Below, one piece after another: positions 1-12,415 of a DNA stretch of 64,000 nt (positions are counted from its first letter, which is position 1; each line of letters opens with the position of its first letter). The translations under genes and the position numbers were made by a program. A model generated the notes under the pieces. That model saw only the letters and a list, made by a program, of their open reading frames with translations, had not been told where the DNA came from and searched no databases. Source of the DNA: Monarcha castaneiventris obscurior (taxonomy: Eukaryota > Chordata > Aves > Passeriformes > Monarchidae). The stretch covers positions 13,569,501 to 13,633,500 of the forward strand of contig JAMPIT010000258.1 in NCBI GenBank assembly GCA_026261815.1. The letters are read 5' to 3'.

Positions 1-2071
1 ATCTTATTAGAAGAATCTTACCTGCAGCTTCTTTTAAGGGATCAAAAAGAAATTTAATGTGGTTATACTGGGGCAAACACAGCCCCTGAAATATGTGCAT
101 ATCAGCCAGGAAGCTCTTCTGTTGCTTATGGCAGCCTATCTCTTACTCTGCCAGCAAGAAACACCCTTTGTCAGGCCCCATAAAGAAGCAGTAATCCAAG
201 ATAAAAACCTCTTCTTTCCTGTCAGGATTAATGAGAAATGAAGCTGAAGTATTATGCTGACAAGGATGAGAAGGCAATATTTAAACCAGAGCAAAACCCA
301 GCATATACTGTACATAATTTGATTAAACAGGCATCTAAGTAATCAGTGTTAACAAGGGTCTGCTTTGTTTTCTGATAAGCAGAGAAACGTGAAACAAACT
401 CTTCCCAATTAAAAATGGGTCCAGGCTGCCTGCTGCTGCCTTCAGTGGGATGAAGGTGGCCTTCCCAGGGAGGATGGCAGCAGCTGGCAGCCATCCAGCC
501 ATGCCAGGGACACACATCCCTCTGTGCACGGGTACCTGTGGGCACCTCCACAGCCCTGCACGAGCAGGTCCCCGCTGCACCCTGGGACGAGATAGCTGGT
601 GGCCACTCTGTGTCTAAATTACAAATCCACTCGCATGAAACGGAGCCTGCCCAGTGCCAGGAAACACACAAAGCCTATGCAAAGAGCCAGCCCTCAGAAG
701 GGATAAAGCAGCTCCTAGAGGAGAGACAGTGATTAAATAAAGTCCAGCAAATTATGCCAATAAACAAGTTTTCAATTATCAAAGGACATACAGGCAGCCA
801 AAAAGAGGCTGCTAAAAGCTGTAATCGCACTATTCTACAGTACCCACTTCAAAAAGTAGAGAAACATATAATATATTTTGGCTGTGAAAGAACACGTAGA
901 GCAGACTATTTAAGAAAATTGCAACCTGCTACAAAACCAAGCTTGAGTGACTTCTATTTAAGAGAGTGGGGCTGCTTTTCAGATCCCATTTCTTACTTCA
1001 GGTGAATTTTATCTCTGAATCTCACAGCAGTTATCTGTCTGCATATTTTTCTTTGACACCATTATATCCTCCTGTCCTTGACCCCATCTGAGACTGACAA
1101 TCTCTGGGGACTGCTAATGGGGCAAAATTTTCCATAAATATATTTGTATTTATAAATTGATTTACTTAAGCCACTCTAATGTAATTTGTGTATTTGCTTT
1201 CTGAAAAAAACAAACTTGTTCATTTGGGTTTTGCTGGCATGAATGTTTACTAAAGTAAATTCCAAAGATGTAGCCAAAGGTATTAGGATCAAAAAGAGGC
1301 TTTTAAAGTGTACTGTAGTGTGTCAGTGCATTTAGACTTGCACAAGACAAATGATTCTCACTCAGCCAGCCAAGGAAGAGAGAGAAAATTTGGAAGTTTC
1401 CTGGCCAGTCATAATTAACCAATACAGCATGAAGAATAAGTGCTGAAAGCAGACAACCTGTTGGTAATGAACAAAAACAGTTTCATGTGTTACCAGGTAG
1501 TATTCCAACATTTTTTTCAGACTGGATAGATTCAAAGATGTGATATGGTCATACTGACTATGCACAGAGAGGAAGTCTCCTAGTTTTAAAAGACAAATCT
1601 ACATTTGCACATACACTATGCTACAGCAGACTTCTTGAAGCACCCCAAACCAACAAAGCTTTTGTCTGACCTGTTGTCTCATAGTATCTGGTCCTTGGGA
1701 AGCCCAAATCTGAATGTGGGTTTGAACACAGAGCATAGGGGATTCTGAACAACTCATTTTTCTAATTAAAGTACTGTTGAGTTCTCAAATTATTTTGCTT
1801 TTAATTCTATGCTGTTCATGCAACAGCAGACTAAAGGTAAATTATTTTATTTGGTTTGCTCTTTTACTAATTTGCCACACTGAAAAAAAAAAGTGCACTT
1901 CAGCCCAACAAATTAAAATCAATTGTAGTTTAATCATTTTCCCTTTAGCCAAGACCATTAGCATGGTACAATTAAATAAATGCTAAAAGCTAGAAGAGGA
2001 GTCTGCAAGGCAGAGCTGCCATTCCTGCAAATTCTTTGATACACCATCTCTGTATTTTTTCATGTAATTTG

Positions 2072-2116
2072 TGAGGAAATGTGAAATTTGTGAAATTTCC
2101 TCAGCTTTGAGGAAAT
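2072..2116. repeat. Inverted plus direct copies of a 9-bp word (TGAGGAAAT)
   Basis: TGAGGAAAT occurs at 2072-2080 and again at 2108-2116, and its exact reverse complement lies between them at 2095-2103. The first and middle copies could pair as a 9-bp stem with a 14-nt loop. No family is recognised. In AT-rich DNA this could be chance. Confidence 0.5.
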
Positions 2117-3620
2117 TATTTTGTTCTTTCTAGATTACTGAAATTGATTTTCACTTCACTGCTCTCTTAGACCTTTAGGGACATTAGCATGAGACCCCAC
2201 CATCATTCTAGGTATTATATGATCTTGATGTAATACCCGGTGATTTCCATAACTTGTGAATTGTATTTAAGAGGACCACAGTGGATTAATTGACAGATTA
2301 ATTTAAGTAGTGTATGTTCTCATTTGAACTATTTGGATGACTAACACATGTATTTAGGCATGGTTAAACTCAAAGCACATACTGATGCTATATCTGGCAA
2401 CCAGAGTAAGCAACAATTTTCCTTGGCATTTTATTTTATCAAACAGATCTGTAGAAGGATTGAGAAAGATCCCAATGGGCACACATACCGATAGTCTTTT
2501 CATGGGGATTTCTGTGCCCATTTGGAAAACAGTGTCTTACAGCATCTTGATTAGGAGTCCATCCAAAAGGATATGCACTCATGCTAAGGAACTTGGACAT
2601 GATGAGCAAAACAGTTTCTGGTGTATAGGCTAAAAACACTGCTGTGACATGTTAGTGTTGAGCAACTTCAAACTTAGCCTCACCAATGCTGCAAGGATTT
2701 CCTTGGCTGTCACACTCTAGAATCAGATTCCTTTCCATGTATTTTGATGTATGTTGACAATCAGCCTGGATACAGCACTAACCCGACTAAGCTAAGAACT
2801 GCATTTTAAAGAACTGTGTTAACTATGTTAAAAATTTTATTTAACAATATTAAAAGTACTATTTTCACAAATTATGGCCTTTCATAAGGGAGAGAGCCAA
2901 GCTCCTGTCTCTCACAGTTCCACGTGTATGCTGGGACAAACATAAGTCATGGGAATGTCCCTCTGGGGCAATTCCAATCGGAAAATGCTCTCAGACATTC
3001 AAACAAACTCTGGTCCATATTTCTTAGGTCACAGAAATCTAACAACGGGAATTTAATCTCCATATATTTTCCCTGAATCCCAGCTCATCCAGGTTTATTG
3101 AAAGGGAATAAAACACAGGCAAACAACACAGTATGGCTGAGCTCTCTGCTAAAAAAATCCAGGGTAAGAACTCTCAAAAAGGCCTACTGAAAGCCTGTGA
3201 TATTCATTCCACTCAATCACGGCATTATTTGCTTTCCTTCAGCTTAAATTATCATTTTCCTGGAGTCTGAAGGTAAAAAGCTATTCTGTACTTTGTTTTA
3301 TTCCTAAGTGTTATGGTTTCCCCATCAGGTAAGTTTGACATCTTACATAGGTGTAGCAGGGCAAGTTATCTTTTTCTATGCTAACCAGTGGAAATTTATA
3401 TATCACAGATTTATTCCTAAACTCTCATATGATGCTGTAGTCTTTAAGATACATGAACAGTTTGTAAAATACATTAGTTACATGTAAAGGAACAACTGAA
3501 AATTCAGGGCCCAAATATATAGCTCTGCAAGAGCTTGTACTTAATGTATCAAAGCCTAGGAAATTTGAGTGCCATGCTCTGTATTAAACAAAACAGTTCA
3601 CTGCAGAATTTATGATTTAA

Positions 3621-3638
3621 TTTTTTTTTTTTTTTTTT
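3621..3638. repeat. T18 homopolymer
   Basis: An uninterrupted run of 18 T. I see no retrotransposed gene body next to it on either side, so I do not call it a retroposon tail. Confidence 0.9.
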
Positions 3639-6574
3639 GGTAGAGCAAAACATATGTAAATCATGATCTTAGAATTTTGTGATCTGATTGGCACATGAGC
3701 TACTTTAAAAATATAACCATAAATGCTATAATTCCTGAGGGAAATGTGTTAGTACTAGACAACTTTGAAAATCATCTGTCGCCTTTGGGAGTCCTAAAAT
3801 AGGATCTGAATTCACCTGGAAATCCATTTCAGTTGTGTGCGCTGGTTACCTGAAAAACTAGAATGTTATTGAAATTTTCTTCTCATGTGCTTCACTGCAT
3901 GATTCATGCATAGAATTACTGTTCATCAGCATGGGCTGTGTCTGCAATGGGATTCCTGCTTGTTATCCAGCTGTGAGAAATGCACAAGCTGTAAAATAAG
4001 TTAGGAAACGAGTGAAAGAGACTGAAACCAATGCAAATGAACGTACTAAAAAAAGGAACAAAAGTGTAATACTCTTTGTAAAAGGAAACAGGACAAGCCA
4101 CGGATAATTTAGGGTTAGGATCTAACAATCATGTTCCTTCCAAATCTCTTGACCTTTTGGTGTAGATGGTACTTTCTCAGTTCCGAAAATTTGATTTTTT
4201 TCAGGGATGTTTCTCTGTGATAAGTCTTGCCTGTGGGTTAATACACAAATTCTTCATTTCAACTCAGAAATGTTGCCATTTCTTTCCTTGTACAGAAAAA
4301 GCCTCAATATTTTTGCAAAAGATATTCCTATTCTAATATCAGTTTATTAGATTACCATACTTTATGCTTCTTATCCTTTGAAGAGAATTTATAGTAAGTG
4401 TTTATTTAGTCAATGAAATTAAGGTTAGAAAGTTCCCAGAGTTAAGGAAGTTCCCAGAGTATTCTAAAGTCCAGTGTTTGCTAAGAAATTACTAACCCCA
4501 AAAGTATCAAATAATCATAGCTATAAACACCAAACTTATATACTGCCACCTGTACTTACGCAGAAGCTAAGATACAGCTTTCTGACTTACTCAGTACTTG
4601 AAACTTTATTATTATTTTGAGAGAATGTGCGTATGAGTGCACTCTGAAGACTACTTGATAGTAGTTGCTCACTCCAAACTATAAACATACTATGAATTGT
4701 GAAACAGGAAAAGACTGGCTGCAGGCAAACTACCAACTAGTAACTTCTAAGAGACCAAGACATGATCTCTCCTTACAGGGTAGCAGCTGTTGTGATCATG
4801 ATTTTTATTTACAGAAAACAAATTCTTTTAAACATTTATGCTTTAGGACAAAACACAAGTATGTAAAACAGTGTAAAGATTTAAAGTAAAGATAACTGTC
4901 AATCATTTTGTTACTAAGGTTTTGTGTTAAATCAGTAATGCTTCTCTTCTTGAAAACCTTTAGTTTTAAGTTTACAAAAAGAAATCTTGAAACTAATTAG
5001 AAATATTCTACATTCTCAAATACAGTGCAGGATTCTTGTAACTGAAAAATGTTACCAGCACATTTTCTTCCTTGGAAATAAAAAAAACCCCTCAACTTTG
5101 CCACCTTTTAAATGCTTTAATGCTTCTGCATGGTGTTGGTTGAAAATACTGGCTGCTCTAAAATGCTTCTCAGTGAATTGCAAGATGTCTGTATCCAATA
5201 AATAAAACGTAAAAAAGAGAGCTTTCGTCACATCATCTTAGTACACAGATAAAGTAATGAGTATTAAGACATGCATTTCAGTAATTCTCAATATTTCTGT
5301 TGCAAAATTGTGCTTTAAATTTTTACTTTGAACAGATTTGAGTATTTTTTAGCTTTAAGGATTTAATGATAATATATTTCTTCCCAATTATAAGATGATG
5401 TATAAGATAACGTATCAATTGGTAACCTACCATTCATCAGCAATTGAACGGCATTTCTTTGCCCATATAGAAGCTCTAGAAAATTCATACAGAAACCCAT
5501 ATGTAAGTTTTAGAAATCTGCATTTAAAAACAACACAGTTTTATCTAGAAACAGTGAACCCATCAGGTATATTCTCTTTTGAAAATTTGAAACAAAAAAT
5601 TCCACAAACCAAAATGATGTATAAGACATTGTAACCAAAGATATCATCATTGATCTCTTAACAATAAAATGTTTTATCAATCTTGTATTGTTTCATCTAG
5701 TAATAATTAAATATTCCTATCTAAAAATTGTAATTATTTTACTTTTCTTTAAATATGGAGCTCCCTTAAGGTGCAGCCACAAACCCATGTGGCTAAACTA
5801 CTGAGAAGAGTTTCCCAAAATAATCACTGATGAATGATCTGCCAGTCTTTGTGTATGTTTGAAATATTTTTGTTAATTACTTGGAAAGCAGTACCTTGAG
5901 CACTCTTCCTTATTCTCACTCCAGATAATTGTACTGAATAATAAGAAGCATCATTACTATAAATAAAAATCCACTATCCCTTGACAACCTTAAATGTCTA
6001 CATTTCTTTTGTGATGAAAACTAGGGCGGTGGTAGGCTATGATATTTTTCTTGTTCCAGATCCGAGTCTTATTTTTAGATATGTTATTACTGCTGAGGAA
6101 ACAGAGAAGCTCTGCAAAGAGTGTTTGTGTACCACAGTTACATATTTTTTCCATCTGGGGGGAAAAAAAAAGATTTTCCTCAGCCTCCTTTTAACATATG
6201 GAGTTTGTCACATCAATCATTGGTGGAGAACATGTAGTGGCATCCATGTCATATGGGTGACAGGGCTGTTTTACATAGTATCAGTATTTTAGATTCGTGC
6301 TTTCCCAAGCTACAAAGCACAGACATTGTACATAGCAATAACATAGTTATTCCAAAGAAGAGCTGTCTTTTGTCAAGTATTTTCATCAGAGAGATGTAAA
6401 AATGTTACGAACGATCTCTAAGTAATAGTCTAGGTACTTCAGCATGCAGTCTTTCTCTAGCTTGTATAATAAATTTGAGCCGGGTGCTTAATACATATGG
6501 GGATCGCACCAGGGAAACCTTTATCTTGGTGGCTATATTCATACAGAAACCATGTCTTGCTTTTGTGTGTGGCT

Positions 6575-7199
6575 GTGTAGAGGCCCAGCCAGTGTGACAA
6601 TATTTCAGAGATGATCAACAAATTTGAGGCCTGTAGTCAGTAGCATTCCCGAGGGGTCTATACCAGGTCTAGGCTTATTCAACTTGTTTATCAGCAAGCT
6701 GAACACAGTGATGGAATGCACCCTCAGCAAGTTTGAAGTGTATGGAACAGGCAGAGTGGCTGATACCCCTAAAGGCTGTGCTGCCATTCAAGAAGACCTG
6801 GCCAGGCTGGAGGGTTGAGTGGGAGAAACCTAATGAGATACAACAAAGGCAAATCTGGGTCCTGCACCTGGGGAGGAAGAGCCCCAAGCACCAGTACGGG
6901 CTAGGGGCTGACCTACTAGAGGGCAGCTCTGCTGAGAAGGACGTGGGAGTCTTCATGGATGACTAGTTGCCCATGAGCTAGCAGTGTCCTTGCAGCCAGG
7001 GGGGACAGTGGGATCCTGGGGTGCATCGGAAAGAGTGTGGACAGCAGGTGAAGGGAGGTGGTCCTTTCCCTCTACTTGGCCCTGGTGAGGCACATCTGGA
7101 GTACAGAGGTCTCCACAGTCCAAGAAAGACAAGGAGAGGGTCCAGAGTAGCCACAAAGATGATGAGGGGTCTGGAGCATCTCTCTTATGTGGAGAGACT
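6575..7199 (+). pseudogene. CR1 ORF2 remnant, RT core to thumb (left part)
   Basis: This is the coding remnant left of the purine tract. At least three frames are needed to follow the CR1 protein: one to about 6818, a second about 6815-6960, and a third about 7085-7195. Between the last two, the stretch about 7010-7070 still resembles the ILGCI.KSV...EVVL.LY segment of CR1. The aspartate pair of the RT active site is missing. No function is expected. Confidence 0.9.
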
Positions 7200-7739
7200 G
7201 GGGAGGGGAGGGAGAGGGAGGGAGGGGAGGGGAGGAGAGGAGAGGAGAGGAGAGGAGAGGAGAGGAGGAGGAGAGGAGAGGAAGAGGAGAGGAGAGGAGA
7301 GGAGAGGAGAGGAGAGGAGAGGAGAGGAGAGGAGAGGAGAGGAGAAGGAGAGGAGAGGAGGGAGAGAGAGGAGAGGAGAGGAGAGGAGAGGAGAGGAGAG
7401 GAGAGGAGAGGAGAGGAGAGGAGAGGAGAGGAGAGGAGAGGAGAGGAGAGGAGAGGAGAGGAGAGGAGAGGAGAGGAGAGGAGAGGAGAGGAGAGGAGAG
7501 GAGAGGAGAGGAGAGGAGAGGAGAGGAGAGGAGAGGAGAGGAGAGGAGAGGAGAGGAGAGGAGAGGAGAGGAGAGGAGAGGAGAGGAGAGGAGAGGAGAG
7601 GAGAGGAGAGGAGAGGAGAGGAGAGGAGAGGAGAGGATAGGAGAGGAGAGGAGAGGAGAGGAGAGGAGAGGAGAGGAGAGGAGAGGAGAGGAGAGGAGAG
7701 GAGAGGAGAGGAGAGGAGAGGAGAGGAGAGGAGAGGAGA
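7200..7739 (+). repeat. (GGAGA)n polypurine satellite inside CR1
   Basis: The + strand is all purine for 540 nt, except for one T at 7638. The left part (7200-7370) is irregular, mixing GGGGA, GGA and GGAGA units. From about 7371 to 7739 it is an almost perfect GGAGA array of roughly 74 units. The unit has no stop in any frame on either strand, so it creates long false ORFs: GEERR repeats on +, and LLSSP repeats on -. The flanks are CR1 codons on both sides: the YEERL-like end on the left, and the segment resembling DLIN.YKYLKGGCQEDGA on the right. The tract therefore replaces a CR1 interval of only about 50-60 bp that is itself rich in GGAGAAGAGAAGG-type sequence. The true length may differ, because such arrays are prone to assembly error and polymorphism. 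Confidence 0.97.
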
Positions 7740-8001
7740 CTGAGCAGGGATTTCATCAATACATACAAATATCTCAAAGGCGGGTGCCAAGACGATGGTG
7801 CCAGAGTCTTTTCAGTTGCGTCCAGTAACAGGATGTCCTCATGGACATAAACTAAAACTCAAGACATTCTACCTCAACATGAGGAAGAACTTCTTTACAT
7901 TGAGGGTGGCAGGGCACTGGAACAGGCTGCCCAGGGAGGTTGTGGAGTCTCCCTGTCGGGAGATATTCAACACCTACCTAAATGGGTTCCTGCTTTAGGT
8001 G
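7740..8001 (+). pseudogene. CR1 ORF2 remnant, C-terminal part
   Basis: This is the C-terminal CR1 ORF2 region after the satellite. It begins with a segment like the family's LIN.YKYLKGG.QEDGARLF (7750-7810). A clean frame from about 7795 to 7998 follows, with NMRKNFFTLRV and HWNRLPREVVESP, and ends at a TAG near the usual CR1 stop. The initial methionine seen in this frame is internal to the family's protein and is not a real start. Confidence 0.93.
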
Positions 8002-8070
8002 ACCCTGCCTTGGCAAGGGTGACTGGACTAGATGATCTCCAGACACCCCTTCCTACACGATTTTGTGAAA
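7999..8070 (+). mobile_element. CR1 3' UTR and degraded terminal octamer
   Basis: The sequence runs from GGTGACCCTGCCTTGGCA through GGACTAGATGATCTCCAGA to a degraded terminus (GATTTTGTGA at about 8059-8068). Its first half is nearly identical to the isolated tail at 40418-40502, so the two tails come from the same or closely related CR1 subfamilies. Confidence 0.9.
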
Positions 8071-11000
8071 GTTTATACAAAATCTCACCCCATTTATTTG
8101 TGCTTCAATTTTAAAATGTGACATCTACATTATATCTCAAGCCCCAAATGTATCAAAGTGGGCCTGTTAGAGTCTGCTACTTTCCTGTTACTGCTCACCT
8201 ACTGCCACCATTCTTATGGCTCCTTTCCTACACAAAAAGGACACTAGTTCTGCAGTATCCCTGTTCTCTTGTCTGCAGGCACCACAATATTGTCAGCAAT
8301 TAAAATTTACCCTGGTAAGGCACTTACTGCCTGTTACTGTTCAGTACATTGGCTTCTTGACCTCTCCGTGAATAGCTAGATAACTAATTTAGGGTATAAA
8401 TGGCTGTGATAATTATAATTCAATTTAATTTCCTTTCAGTAATTCACACACAGATGTTTTGATAGCACTGAAACTATTAGCTGAAGAGACCACACACTGT
8501 AGAGTGCCTAAAAATTTAGCGCTATGTCCTAGAGGACTTAGGCAGGATATGAAGGCAAACCTGCAGTTTCTGAAGATTATAATTTCTCACAGTGGAATCC
8601 TAAGAAATCCTCAAACCTCATCCCAACAGGACGCTCAGCCTGGATGATCTGAAATTTGGTGTTTAATTTTTCAAAATTAAACAGCACAAATATTTATAAG
8701 GCATGGCAGTGCCTAGTATAACATAGTAGCATAATTGGCAAGCAAACCTGTCTGGTTGCACCTCCTGTGAAAAACCTGCTATGACAATTTCCTGTCTATG
8801 TCAACTCTCTGTCCTGTTCTAGTCAATGTTTTCTAGGTCAGAGAGCCTTCAAAATATAACCCCACAAATGAAATTAGCAGTGTTCATCTCTCCTTGCATG
8901 CTTCTTAGCTACGAACTCAGTGAATAAAACCTTACATTAGGACAATATGATTTAATGTCCTCTTGCTTGTGAGAATTCAAATAACTTCTCGTAAGAAATT
9001 TCCTGTTCTTAGTGGGCATCCCCCAGTGTTGAAACTGCATCTATGACACATGGGCTTAAATATTCATTCAGGAAGATAAAAATCCCCTGGTTTATTCCTA
9101 TAATACTGACAGTGAGGTGGTCCTGATTCTTTTGGTGAGATATTATCTTTGAAACAGGTCTATATCTGCAAAGCTGATCTAATATCTCTGATAAAATATC
9201 GGCTGATAAAATATCTCTGCTGCCTGAATGCAATGCATTTCACTAAAAAAGTTCATTTTTGAACTGGTCTCAAGATCTACTGTCTTTGCAAATTAACACC
9301 CAGCAACAGCAATCCTTACAATAACAAATTCCCAGCTAGTCAGTACAAGCAGCAAACTGTTTGTCTCACAAAATTCAATATGGTAAGGGAAAGCAGAAAT
9401 ATACTTTATCACTTTCAGAGACACAAGCAAAAATTAAGAAGTCATTGTCATGTGTTTCCCTGGTGAATCTGATGACAACACTTGACAAAGCACATATGTC
9501 ATTAATATCCAGGATAAGGAATGTATTCCTGTCACAGGACTTACTGGCATTAATGCCCCTGTAGGACTCTGCCTAGAAAAGCAAGTTGTCACTGCTGCCT
9601 CTGAGTGTCCCTCTCAAAGGAAATGTATCACTTTGCTTTTAGAACGAGACAAATAAAATAAAGCACCGAGCATGACACAGAAAAAAACAAGGAACCTCTA
9701 AAGCATGCATAGTTTCATGTCCCTTCCATGGGACTTGTACAAAAAGGATCAAATAACACAGATGTTTGCTAAAAGGCAAGGCAAAGCAACTGTGAAGAAC
9801 ATGCCTATGACAATCACGATAGGGGAGCACCTTTTGTTCACTAGCCTGAGAATTTTGCAAGCATGCAAGCACATAAACATAGAAACTTCAAGTCCGTCTA
9901 TATAATGCATTTTAGATGGTTTTCCCTGCTTGAAGAAATTGTAAGTAAGCTGTCTGTAAAGGTGATTTGTATCCCTGGATATAACTGTTTCACTGGGCTT
10001 CTGGCAGCAAGCAATTGTTTGTCAGATGTGATGCTTGTAAGACCTTTCACTATAGTGATACTAGCAATTGCCTCTATAATACTTAACACATAAAACAAAT
10101 TATAACAATATCCTTAAGATTAGCATATGAGTAATAGTGCTATATAAAAACTCATAAAAGCAATATGTATGGCTACAATAACCATATTAAAACAACCATA
10201 CTTCTGCTTTAAATAACCATATGAGCCATGTTTGGAAGATATTGTAGTATTTACTGGTTAAGCATACAGAAAAGTCTATTGATGTCATTTTGGAAAAAAG
10301 AAATTGATTCCAGTTTCTGTCTTTCCTGGAAGTTTTGGAAGGCTAGCTCATGACAAAATTCCAACAGAACCAGCTAAAGAGCTTCAATAACACTTTGATA
10401 GTTTTAAAAGAATTAAAACACATCCTTTTTATGCATCCTTTTTGTTATTTGAGTACTTTTAGGAGAGTTTGTTTGTTTTCCAAAAGGGCACCATCATGCG
10501 TTAAAAACAACAGGAGAACATGATATCATTAATTGAACAGTAAATAGTCTCAGAGAACTGGACAACTGGATCTCTGAACCACACTGGTGACTTAAAAATT
10601 CAAATTCACACTGATGCTAAGAAGTCAAATTTACATGTAATAAACTGGCATCAAAAATTAATCAGGACAATATATTATTTTTAAACAGTGACATTTTGTA
10701 CCTGGAAAAAGTAAAATGCAGAATGGGCTCATCTGAATGAGTTCTAGACAAGACTGTTCCTAAATATTGAGATTTTTCTCTATGTGGCAATTTGAAGAGA
10801 AAACCCTTGTTTTTTCACAGAACTGGTGCTTCCAGTCAGTTTTGCAGTTTCATTTTTCACTTGGCAGCTGAAGTGCTGAAATCCAGTGAAAATGAAAACA
10901 AACAGAAAGTTTGTTTCTCAGACCAATAAAAGCTAAAGGAAAGGAGAATATCCCTAAAGGTGGGGACCAATTAAAAGGCCTTTTGCACCTTCACTGAGGT

Positions 11001-12129
11001 GCTCAGGAACAGGGCATGTGTGTGTGGAGGAGTCGTTCAGAAGAGCCATGGGAGCAGCACAGCTCTGTGCTCCCCAGCCCTGGTCCCTCCCATGGCACGG
11101 CAGCTGCCCTGAGGCCAGTGCACTCCAAGGGGGGATGCCTCAGGATAGCCTCGAGTCCTGGGCTCAGTACAGTGACCCACTAACAGACAACCAGGCAGAG
11201 CAGAGCCAATAAAAGAAACTCCAGTCATTTTTCATTTGCCTATGGACAGGCAACTTATGATCATACTCTGATGATTACTTTCTATTGAATGAATCACCTT
11301 CTGACCCGTTTTGCTCAGTCATTTTCATTGTACACTAAATTCCGTTTGCCATGTAAGACCCTCAATTTTATCAGATCCACTAACACAATTTTCCAGAGCA
11401 GAAGCATTAGCTCAGCTTCCTCATTTTGTCTCTGGTGCCTTGTAGTTCAATTTATAGGCGGAAATAAAGACTTGTTGGAACTTGTCTCTGGCCCCCAACA
11501 GTAATCTTAACCCAAACCCAAGGGCAGAATCTGGGCCCAGCCTCCAGGTTTTTTCCCCAAGAGGTGACATATCAGCAGATGATCCATATAAGTCTTATCA
11601 CTATCATTGCATTAAAAGCAATTAGCACTATCAAAAGGAGATTTCCAGCATTGAGAGATTCACAGAAAAAGGAGCGCACTGTTTTTCTTCCTGATAAAAA
11701 TGGGAGGAGAAAACACGGTCAAAAAGCTTCAAAGCACCAAATGAACAGAAAATTACAAACCAGCACAATACAAATTGAAATATGCTTCCATTAAATAATT
11801 TCTGAATCCTCCTGTGGATTCTTATTTAGCAGCTATATCCATCTTACAAAATCAATTAAAAAAAATAGAAAATCTTCCTTGTTCACAATAAAAAAAATAT
11901 TATGTGAAAGACAAAATGTATCAATTTTGTAGAGAATAGGGGATTCATACATTTTATTCCTCCCCCCCACCATATGAAAGTTTTAGATTTCCTTAACACC
12001 AACAGTAGCCTGTCCCAGCAGGGCATTCCTTTAGTCAGAACACCTTCCTTAGCACTGCCTAAAGCAACTTCATTGAGAATTAACCATTTCCAAGCTCTCA
12101 GAAATACTTACAGGACAATTTCAAGAAAC
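8071..12129. other. Unassigned AT-rich non-coding sequence
   Basis: No gene and no recognised transposon. A short direct repeat (TGATAAAATATC, 9189-9200 and 9204-9215) is visible. A GC-richer patch lies at about 10980-11215. It holds no CpG cluster and no recognised family, and the frames there on both strands look like chance. A C-rich run lies at about 11960-11970. Confidence 0.6.
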
Positions 12130-12415
12130 TAGGAGCTTAGGTCATGACTGTGTCATCAGAATAAAAATGAACATTGCACTCAGTGCACTGGTTTGTCAGT
12201 TCATTTGCACAGAACATAAATAACAATGGTCTAAGCATAGATCCCTGAGGTACTTCTGTAATGACATCCATTAAATCTGACATGATGCTGTTTAATAACA
12301 CAAGCTGTATGTGCCCTCCTAAGTAGCTAGCACCCAGTTAATTACAGATGATTCCATTCCTAATCCACTCAATTTATCCTGTAAAGGAATATAATTTATG
12401 AAATGGACAATAAAA
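12130..12415 (-). mobile_element. Ancient non-LTR retrotransposon RT fossil
   Basis: Read on the minus strand, this translates to recognisable pieces of a CR1/L2-type reverse transcriptase. First comes DKLSGLGMESSVINW (about 12385-12334), like the family's LLxKLxxLGIxxxVxxWI. After one frameshift near 12332 comes SYLGGHIQLVLLNS. Then EVPQGSMLRPLLF gives the VPQGSxLGPLLF motif (VPQGS at 12239-12253). Last is FYSDDTV, the YADDT catalytic motif, at 12149-12163, in frame with VPQGS. A stop follows soon after. YSDDTV rather than FADDTK hints at an L2-like or older relative rather than typical avian CR1, but I cannot settle the clade by eye. Nothing recognisable remains beyond these edges. Confidence 0.8.

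Larger units (their letters stand above)
1..6574. other. Unassigned AT-rich non-coding sequence
   Basis: I see no gene here. All open frames are short, overlap on both strands and show no recognisable domain. The stretch from about 420 to 700 is clearly richer in G and C than its surroundings, but it has neither a CpG cluster nor a repeat I recognise. A T18 homopolymer lies at 3621-3638, and a short inverted and direct repeat cluster at 2072-2116. Two copies of a 12-bp word occur with an 18-bp period at 4431-4460. The rest is ordinary AT-rich sequence. Confidence 0.6.
6575..8070 (+). mobile_element. CR1 LINE, 5'-truncated, split by a satellite
   Basis: This is the 3' part of a CR1 non-LTR retrotransposon, whose full ORF2 encodes an endonuclease and reverse transcriptase. 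Translation in pieces gives the RT motif region at about 6640-6700 (PEGSIPGLGLFNLFISKL, matching the family's PQGS...LLFNLFINDL). It continues through TLSKF...GRVADT (about 6725-6755), LHLGR...HQYGLGADLLE (about 6860-6925), HLEY (about 7093) and KMMRGLEHLSY (about 7160). After the purine tract come HLNMRKNFFTLRV-like and HWNRLPREVVESP (about 7875-7955), a stop at about 7999, and the CR1 3' UTR to about 8070. The element is dead: the catalytic ADDT is replaced by EVYGT-like residues at about 6735-6745, there is a frameshift near 6815, and stops follow. The 5' edge is approximate. Decay is moderate, so it is younger than the fossils at 12130 and 26200. Confidence 0.95.

Noticed and set aside
420..700. 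GC-rich patch considered as a CpG island or promoter
   Set aside because: CpG dinucleotides are few and no TATA, initiator or exon context was found.
5395..5626. Repeated word ATGATGTATAAGA at about 5396 and 5614
   Set aside because: Only 13 bp match and the flanks do not align, so chance is enough.
6953..7828. Open frames of 200-274 codons on both strands with GEERR or LLSSP repeats
   Set aside because: They are translations of the GGAGA pentanucleotide, which has no stop in any frame. The flanks are CR1 LINE, so these are not proteins.
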